The notes beneath the pieces are model-generated. The model made no database searches. It was not told the origin of the DNA and saw only the letters and a program-made list of their open reading frames with translations. This document shows, in pieces, positions 7,055 to 10,391 of a DNA stretch of 10,391 nucleotides. The translations under genes and the position numbers were made by a program. Within the stretch, counting starts at the first letter, position 1. The number at the start of each line of letters is the position of its first letter. This DNA comes from Lachnospiraceae bacterium (GTDB taxonomy: Bacteria; Bacillota; Clostridia; Lachnospirales; Lachnospiraceae), in NCBI GenBank assembly GCA_014804285.1, contig JAAVAA010000087.1, positions 1 to 10,391 on the forward strand, read 5' to 3'.

Positions 7055-7143
7055 AAGCATTACCTCACTTACTTCTATTGTGATGATATCATACCAACGG
7101 AAAACTCCAACCACTACATACTGTGAGCAGACACCAAACGGTA

Positions 7144-7152
7144 TGGTATAAT
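7144..7152 (+). promoter_or_regulatory. extended -10 promoter for the PemK-like pseudogene
   Basis: A consensus TATAAT (7147-7152) is preceded by TGG, giving an extended -10, 55 bp before the ATG at 7207. No good -35 is present; TGAGCA at 7124-7129 has the right spacing but a weak match. Confidence 0.5.
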
Positions 7153-7206
7153 GTCAATATTGGGATTTAAATACCTAAATATTTTAACTGTAATCGGAGA
7201 ACACTA

Positions 7207-7581
7207 ATGAGTGTTGAGAAAGACAAAAAATACAGTCGTTATATGCTTCATTAAAAATCAAAAAATGATGCTGAATCAAAGAACAAGTATATAAAGCAAA
7301 AAAACGAAAAGAAAAAATATGAACCCAAAAACTATCCATCTAAACTTTCTTTGGGTGATATTGTTTATGTAAGATATGATTTTCCATACTGTGCCGAGAT
7401 AGGCGATGGCCACTATGGAGTTGTTATGTCTGAAATACAGGGATCGTCATATTTAGTAATTCCTTTATCTAGTGAACCATACAAAAATTTGAAATCCCTT
7501 GTGAAAATTTATCGAGTTTCTAAATTTTCCTACTAGACAAACGAAATAAATTATGTTATGGTGCGTATATCCAATAGATAA
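7207..7581 (+). pseudogene. PemK/MazF-family toxin pseudogene (two in-frame stops)
   Basis: The original start is the ATG at 7207, with GGAGA six bases before it. The frame reads MSVEKDKKYSRYMLH and meets TAA at 7252-7254. It continues open through a Lys-rich stretch to 'SLGDIVYVRYDFPYC', 'GDGHYGVVMSEIQGSSYL' and 'VIPLSSEPYKN', the order of strands and the GDIV(Y) start of the PemK/MazF endoribonuclease fold. A second stop, TAG at 7534-7536, is followed in the same frame by 'TNEINYVMVRISNR' and TAA at 7579-7581. Those residues match the usual C-terminal 'NYVMV...IS..R' part of the family, with a few residues missing between VMV and RIS. The stretch from TTG at 7351 could still be translated as 61 residues but lacks both ends. 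No antitoxin gene is adjacent. Confidence 0.72.
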
Positions 7582-7632
7582 TTTTACCTAAGGGTAATTA
7601 AGTCGTTATTTCTTATATGTAACAAACCAATT

Positions 7633-7662
7633 AAAGATCTTACCTATAGGTAGGATCTTTTT
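7633..7662 (+). terminator. Rho-independent terminator after the PemK-like pseudogene
   Basis: A 12-bp stem with one G-T pair, AAAGATCTTACC (7633-7644) with GGTAGGATCTTT (7649-7660), closes a TATA loop. The T-run at 7658-7662 follows on the plus strand. It lies 52 bp past the final in-frame stop. Confidence 0.8.
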
Positions 7663-7681
7663 AGTATCTATATTTCACTTC

Positions 7682-7947
7682 TTATGCAGTTCCATATAGT
7701 TTTACCCCTTCCTTTTGTACATTTGTATAATGAGGATAAACGCCAGCCATTTTTGAAAATGTACATCATTCTTTGCGATAGGATTAATATCCGTATTATG
7801 TTCCTCATTGAAATCATAAGTAAATAGACCATGACACCTGTATACTGCCCAAGCAAATTGTTTATCATTGTTGGCATGGTTTACCTCGCTTCCAAGAAAT
7901 TGATTCTCTCCAGCATCAATCACCGCTTTTACAAAATTTTGGACAGA
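7682..7947 (-). pseudogene. unrecognised gene, copy 1 (frameshifted, 5' truncated)
   Basis: I do not recognise the family. The frame is closed upstream by TAG at 7950-7948 and then reads 'VQNFVKAVIDAGENQFLG', 'SEVNHANNDKQFAWAVYR', 'CHGLFTYDFNEEHNTDIN' and 'HFQKWLAF'. Near 7741-7749 one base has been lost. After shifting by one the frame continues 'GVYPHYTNVQKEGVKLYG' to TAA at 7684-7682, which is the C-terminus present in frame in the second copy at 10069-10308 ('GVYPFYTNVQKEGVKLYG'). Comparison of the two copies shows both the frameshift here and the loss of the true N-terminus in each. No start codon with a ribosome site is present. The DNA in the shared parts is highly similar, so the duplication appears recent. 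Confidence 0.55.
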
Positions 7948-7954
7948 CTAAGCA

Positions 7955-7988
7955 GAAAAAGGTACCGCTTCCCAAAAGGAACGGTGTC
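7955..7988 (-). terminator. degenerate bidirectional terminator, repeat copy A
   Basis: A hairpin (CGGTGTC-side arm near 7982-7988, partner GGTACCG at 7961-7967) is followed on the minus strand by CCTTTTTC. Together with the next 30 bp up to about 8020 it matches copy B at 8833-8890, base for base at many positions. It would end transcripts of the decayed antitoxin-chaperone array. Confidence 0.5.
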
Positions 7989-8010
7989 TTATTTTTATTC
8001 ATATTCCGCA

Positions 8011-8199
8011 TCAGTTTTTATTATTTAGAGGTCTTATACCCGCCTGCATAGTTAAAGCTGCTATAATCGGGCGAAAATATGATAGTAACACAGCACCGCC
8101 ATTAACTCTCAACATCTTTTCCGGATCAATTTCACTTTTAACTTCCATATTAATCGGAAGACCACTATCTACTTCACTGTTTCCAAATATATTAATTAC
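8011..8199 (-). pseudogene. SecB-like chaperone, C-terminal remnant
   Basis: An open frame of 62 codons ending at TGA 8013-8011. It reads 'VINIFGNSEVDSGLPIN', 'MEVKSEIDPEKMLRVNGGAV' and 'LLSYFRPIIAALTMQAGIRP'. The pattern of Leu-x-Val-Asn, a hydrophobic AVLLSYFRPII and an LT...GI.PL ending follows the conserved SecB core (N..AILFPY.R......T....P....P.N). SecB proteins are about 140-160 residues, so the first half is missing, and the end 'PLNNKN' lacks the usual LP.IN residues. The frame has no start codon of its own before an internal ATG at residue 18 and touches the stop of the zinc-finger gene, as if a deletion had joined the two. In intact operons a SecB-like chaperone after a toxin-antitoxin pair forms a TAC system. 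The call is by motif only. Confidence 0.52.
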
Positions 8200-8420
8200 G
8201 CAGCATATTCCACAATTGCCACTTCTGTCAATACTTCTTTTAACTTTGCCACAATTTCTTCAAGCCTTGCCACCACTTCACCACTGTATGAAACCTCACC
8301 GCATTGGCTACACTTGTGGCATGGCACATTGCGAACAATAATGAAATGTCCATCCACATCCACCATATAATTGCTGAAATCATCAATCATATTTCCTTTA
8401 CAATAAAAACATTTTCTCAT
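8196..8420 (-). CDS. YgiT-type zinc-finger protein, putative antitoxin
   Basis: A 74-residue protein. The open frame extends upstream to 8477, but the ATG at 8420 is chosen: AAAGGA lies eight bases before it, it starts four bases after the stop of the DUF4258 frame, and MRKCFYCKG is the normal family N-terminus. The zinc-binding residues are Cys4 and Cys7 of CFYC and the C-x2-C-x2-C set of 'VPCHKCSQCGE'. The C-terminus 'SGEVVARLEEIVAKLKEVL' is an amphipathic helix, with no helix-turn-helix of the MqsA type. Short proteins of this kind accompany DUF4258 or MqsR-like toxins and are thought to neutralise them. The gene looks intact, while its toxin and chaperone neighbours are broken. The family call is strong; the antitoxin role follows from the family. 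Confidence 0.85.
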   Translation of the reverse strand: MRKCFYCKGNMIDDFSNYMVDVDGHFIIVRNVPCHKCSQCGEVSYSGEVVARLEEIVAKLKEVLTEVAIVEYAA

Positions 8421-8424
8421 TTTA

Positions 8425-8733
8425 TCATTCCTTTCTGATTCTAAATTCGCTATCCCACTGTTCCGGATTAGGCTCATATGATGTTATCAACCAAAGACTA
8501 TCTTCTCCAATTCCAACAACAACATGTATTCTTCGTCCCTTTATTGTCATTCCTAATATTAAACAGCTCGGATATGGATAATCATCAGGATATTCTTCTA
8601 TAATATCGCCGTTGCGAATCACTTCTTTTATTTCTTCATAAGTAATATTTCGTTGTTAGCATCTCATCAAAATATGCTGTGTCACTTCAATCGTCACATC
8701 CTGACAAAGCATTTTTATTCGTTCCATGTCCAT
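8425..8733 (-). pseudogene. DUF4258 protein (toxin-like), one nonsense codon
   Basis: The original start is the ATG at 8733, with GAGG ten bases upstream. The frame reads 25 codons to 'TQHILMRC', meets TAA at 8658-8656, then continues without a shift: 'QRNITYEEIKEVIRNGDII', 'EEYPDDYPYPSCLILG', 'RRIHVVVGIGED' and 'WLITSYEPNPEQW', to TGA at 8427-8425. The H...R..QR.I...EI..VI.NG order, the EYP.D.P.PS, the HVV and the ITSY.P motifs are those of DUF4258. A single C-to-T change of a Gln codon would explain the stop. An internal GTG at 8622 could give a 65-residue product lacking the first helix and its conserved His and Arg. DUF4258 proteins with a YgiT-type partner are regarded as RelE/BrnT-like toxins; here it is probably inactive. 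Confidence 0.75.
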
Positions 8734-8797
8734 ATATAATCAACCTCTTTCATATTACTTTTCTTCAGCATACCACATTTTATTAAAAAATAATAGC

Positions 8798-8819
8798 AAA
8801 AAGCCGGGATTTTCCCCAG
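8798..8819 (-). terminator. weak minus-strand terminator before the toxin-antitoxin remnant
   Basis: On the minus strand CTGGG and CCCGG (one G-U pair) enclose six bases and are followed by CTTTTTG. It would separate the Rpn-side transcripts from the DUF4258 operon. The stem is only 5 bp. Confidence 0.35.
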
Positions 8820-8832
8820 TCCTATGTAATAA

Positions 8833-8868
8833 GACACCGCTCCCCGAAAGGAACGGTGTCCTTTTTTT
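8833..8868. terminator. strong terminator, repeat copy B
   Basis: The arms GACACCG (8833-8839) and CGGTGTC (8854-8860) extend inward by TCC/GGA across one C-A mismatch. Seven T follow on the plus strand, and on the minus strand seven A precede it. It lies directly after the stop of the small remnant at 8867-9008. The same hairpin and flank recur at 7961-8020. Confidence 0.7.
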
Positions 8869-9008
8869 AGTTCTTATTACGCATCAGTTCATTTTCTTCT
8901 TCCGCATCTTTTTCTGCCGTTTTCTAACGACAACATTGTGCTTGAGGTGATTGCTCCTCCCATTGCTACAGACATGGTGATGATCCAAATCAGTAATTTA
9001 TCCGCACT
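8867..9008 (-). pseudogene. remnant of a small hydrophobic protein
   Basis: Just after the Rpn stop the minus strand reads 'SADKLLIWIITMSVAMGG' and 'AITSSTMLSLENGRKR', a membrane-like segment with a charged tail, to TGA at 8891-8889. In the next frame the tail continues 'TAEKDAEEENELMRNKN' to TAA at 8869-8867, immediately before the terminator. This suggests a single frameshift in a small gene. There is no convincing start codon or ribosome site, and I cannot name the family. Confidence 0.3.
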
Positions 9009-9014
9009 TTAATG

Positions 9015-9797
9015 TCATGCTTTCTCCAGCCCAAACTCAACGAACAGCTTCTTCTGAAGTTCCCGATCCGACAGGGACTTTAAGAATTCGTCGCTCCGTC
9101 CTGCCTCTGTTAGAAGAATGCCAAGCCTGTTAACCTCAACCTTTCCTTCTTCTCTTCCTTCACTCCGTATCGTCCTCTCATATTTTTCCGCGTCAAACTC
9201 TTCTAATAACATTCCCAGCACCTCCGCACGGTTCTTCAGCAAGAACTCTTTTAAGATTCCCTTTTCTATGCAGGAATCCACCGCCCGATTCAGGGCTGTC
9301 TGTATATCCTTCTCAACAGCCATGCAACCCCTTATCACGGCCACAAGCTTCGAATACTCTTCCAGAATCCTGCATTTCTCCATCAGTTGTCTATTATACC
9401 CGTAGTTAATGTTGAGCATCCGCACAGTCAGCTCCACATCCGCCCGCGCCTTCTTATTTTCAAAAGCATCCGACAGCTTCAGCGTCCGCTCTTCCGGCAT
9501 CTCCTTCACGCCATTATAAAAGACAATGCACTGCGGCGTAGGCAGGCTGATCTGTCCTGATCCATATAGGCTTTTCTCCGCCTTCTCTATCACCATCTGG
9601 TACTCCTGTGCCAGATAGATCAGAAACCGTACCGGCAGATTCGGACTGTATGTGCTCTGATGCTCATACATGCTTAGCGTGCCGGACAGTATATAGGCCA
9701 AATCATTCTTCATAACCACATAAACCGCACTTTCGATCGTCACAATCTCAAGCTGTGATGAGTCCCGATATTCTGTCCCGTTCAGCGCATTATACAA
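9015..9797 (-). CDS. Rpn-family PD-(D/E)XK nuclease / putative transposase, N-terminus damaged
   Basis: A 260-residue frame counted from the TTG at 9797. The PD-(D/E)XK-type active site is visible: Asp32 in 'MKNDLAYILSG' and Glu45-x-Gln47 in 'LSMYEHQSTYSPN', followed by the family's 'LPVRFLIYLAQEY' and 'PTPQCIVFYNG'. The C-terminal half is helical, with 'GREEGKVEVNRLGILLTEAG', the usual Glu/Gly-rich linker and last helix. Upstream of the TTG the frame stays open to TAG at 9866-9864 and encodes 'QKVRYLFEKDREALLDL', the normal N-terminal helix of the family, but with no ATG. The gene has probably lost its start; a shorter product from TTG would keep the catalytic residues. Family members promote RecA-independent recombination in E. 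coli. Its GC content is visibly higher than that of the defence cluster, which suggests separate acquisition. Confidence 0.72.
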   Translation of the reverse strand: MYNALNGTEYRDSSQLEIVTIESAVYVVMKNDLAYILSGTLSMYEHQSTYSPNLPVRFLIYLAQEYQMVIEKAEKSLYGSGQISLPTPQCIVFYNGVKEMPEERTLKLSDAFENKKARADVELTVRMLNINYGYNRQLMEKCRILEEYSKLVAVIRGCMAVEKDIQTALNRAVDSCIEKGILKEFLLKNRAEVLGMLLEEFDAEKYERTIRSEGREEGKVEVNRLGILLTEAGRSDEFLKSLSDRELQKKLFVEFGLEKA

Positions 9798-9959
9798 ATC
9801 TAGAAGTGCTTCCCTGTCTTTCTCGAACAGATAACGGACTTTCTGTAGCAGGACAATAATATGCTAGACGGTTTGTGCCCGCTCAATATCTCCTGCCGTT
9901 TTCTGTTATGTTTCAAAGCGAAAATCCGACAGAAACTGTCTTGAACGTGCAGAACGCAC

Positions 9960-9998
9960 ACCTGTTAGAATTCCTTTGATGATTTAATTCTAACGGGT
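9960..9998. repeat. long inverted repeat, 13-bp arms
   Basis: Arms 9960-9972 (core GTTAGAATT) and 9986-9998 (core AATTCTAAC) pair over 13 bp with one T-G pair around a 13-base loop. Neither side has a T-run, so it is not an obvious terminator. It lies upstream of the Rpn frame in a stretch (9867-10068) where I see no gene. Confidence 0.6.
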
Positions 9999-10068
9999 AT
10001 TCGGAAAGATGTCAATATTAATTTTGATATTTCATTTGTTTTTTGCCAAATCTCCAATACTTCCCTTT

Positions 10069-10308
10069 TCATTCTATTCCATATAGTTTTACCCCTTCCT
10101 TTTGTACATTGGTATAAAAAGGATAAACTCCCAGCCATTCATCATTGTTGGCATGGTTTACCTCTCTTCCAAAAAATTGATTTTCTCCGGAATAAGCAAT
10201 TGCCACTTTCTGAAAGTCATCAAAATCTATACTATCAAATAATGTATATTTTTGCCTTTTCTTCTTATTGTAGTAAAGGTCAAATCTCCCGCCTTGGCTA
10301 GTCAGCAT
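10069..10308 (-). pseudogene. unrecognised gene, copy 2 (internal deletion, cut by element edge)
   Basis: A 79-codon frame from the ATG at 10308 to TGA at 10071-10069, reading 'RFDLYYNKKKRQKYTLFDSI', 'DFDDFQKVAIAYSGENQFFG', 'REVNHANNDEWLGVYP' and 'FYTNVQKEGVKLYG'. Compared with copy 1 (7682-7947) it keeps both flanks but lacks about 37 codons between 'HANND' and 'WLGVYP', an in-frame loss at DNA level. It extends further upstream than copy 1, which is why the N-terminal residues are visible only here. No Shine-Dalgarno precedes the ATG, and the probable IS66-type edge begins next to it, so the true N-terminus may have been cut off. Family and function are unknown. It could be translated as a short protein, but the deletion makes a working product unlikely. 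Confidence 0.45.
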
Positions 10309-10320
10309 ATTTGTGAGACA

Positions 10321-10357
10321 CTCTAAAAAACACGAAAAAACTAGTAGTTTTTTAGAG
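10321..10357 (+). repeat. perfect 11-bp inverted repeat before the transposon gene
   Basis: CTCTAAAAAAC (10321-10331) and GTTTTTTAGAG (10347-10357) are perfect inverse complements with 15 bases between. A competing palindrome, AAAAAACTA/TAGTTTTTT (10335-10343 and 10345-10353), uses the same right arm. The right arm ends at the first G of the GGAGG Shine-Dalgarno, so folding could affect translation of the gene that follows. Confidence 0.75.
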
Positions 10358-10371
10358 GAGGACTAACCACC

Positions 10372-10391
10372 ATGGACCAATCAACTCACGA
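10372..10391 (+). CDS. possible IS66 accessory protein TnpA, first codons only
   Basis: The ATG at 10372 follows GGAGG (10357-10361) by ten bases. Six full codons are visible, MDQSTH, the N-terminus I associate with IS66-type accessory proteins of clostridia, which are about 100 residues long with a helix-turn-helix. With so few residues the identification depends on recall of that opening and on the mobile-element context. The gene runs off the right edge. Confidence 0.45.

Larger units (their letters stand above)
10309..10391 (+). mobile_element. left end of a probable IS66-type insertion sequence (partial)
   Basis: The segment holds a strong inverted repeat (10321-10357), a GGAGG site and the start of a gene resembling an IS66 accessory protein. 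The exact terminus is not visible because the opposite end is outside the window, so the left boundary is approximate. Confidence 0.4.

Noticed and set aside
7831..8028. Plus-strand open frame over unknown gene copy 1 and its terminator.
   Set aside because: It crosses a terminator hairpin and the minus-strand homology with copy 2 explains this DNA.
8726..8950. Plus-strand open frame running through terminator copy B.
   Set aside because: It reads through a strong hairpin with a T-run and has no recognisable protein features.
9118..9405. Plus-strand open frame inside the Rpn gene.
   Set aside because: It is a shadow of a recognised minus-strand gene.

Overview
The window is AT-rich, low-GC DNA from the Firmicutes, most likely a gut Lachnospiraceae-like clostridium. 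This rests on base composition, AGGAGG-type ribosome sites, a YgiT-type zinc-finger/DUF4258 pair, an Rpn-family nuclease and the start of what looks like an IS66-type accessory gene. It looks like an accessory island; no housekeeping gene is present.

Region 1 (1-6960) is a compact cluster read leftward on the minus strand. In transcription order it holds a MarR-like winged-helix regulator with an unrecognised C-terminal domain (5781-6704) and a membrane protein with a cytoplasmic coiled coil, a long Pro/Glu/Ser/Thr linker and a helical C-terminal domain (4054-5640). A terminator follows, then a second transcription unit: a two-TM membrane GTPase whose extracytoplasmic segment resembles the end of a staphylococcal-nuclease fold (2612-3790), an orphan protein (1891-2595), a PD-(D/E)XK-like protein (1245-1805), a DUF2806 protein (136-1185) and the start of a GIY-YIG protein that runs off the edge (1-101). 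A membrane GTPase next to two nuclease-like folds and a transcription regulator suggests an uncharacterised conflict or defence module. That function is inferred. The regulator's promoter is embedded in a cluster of TCACATTT-type repeats that look like operators.

Region 2 (6961-10310) is a graveyard of mobile and toxin-antitoxin genes. It contains a PemK/MazF-like toxin pseudogene on the plus strand with two in-frame stops, followed by a terminator. On the minus strand lies a decayed DUF4258 - YgiT-type zinc finger - SecB-like chaperone array, ordered like a toxin-antitoxin-chaperone (TAC) operon: the toxin has one nonsense codon and the chaperone survives only as a C-terminal piece. An Rpn-family PD-(D/E)XK protein with a damaged N-terminus comes next. 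Two same-orientation copies of an unrecognised gene (about 7682-7947 and 10069-10308), one frameshifted and the other internally deleted, bracket the TAC remnant and the Rpn gene. A gene-tail-plus-terminator sequence also occurs twice (about 7960-8020 and 8833-8890).

Region 3 (about 10309 to the end) is the left edge of a probable IS66-type element: a strong inverted repeat, a Shine-Dalgarno sequence and the first six codons of a plus-strand gene.
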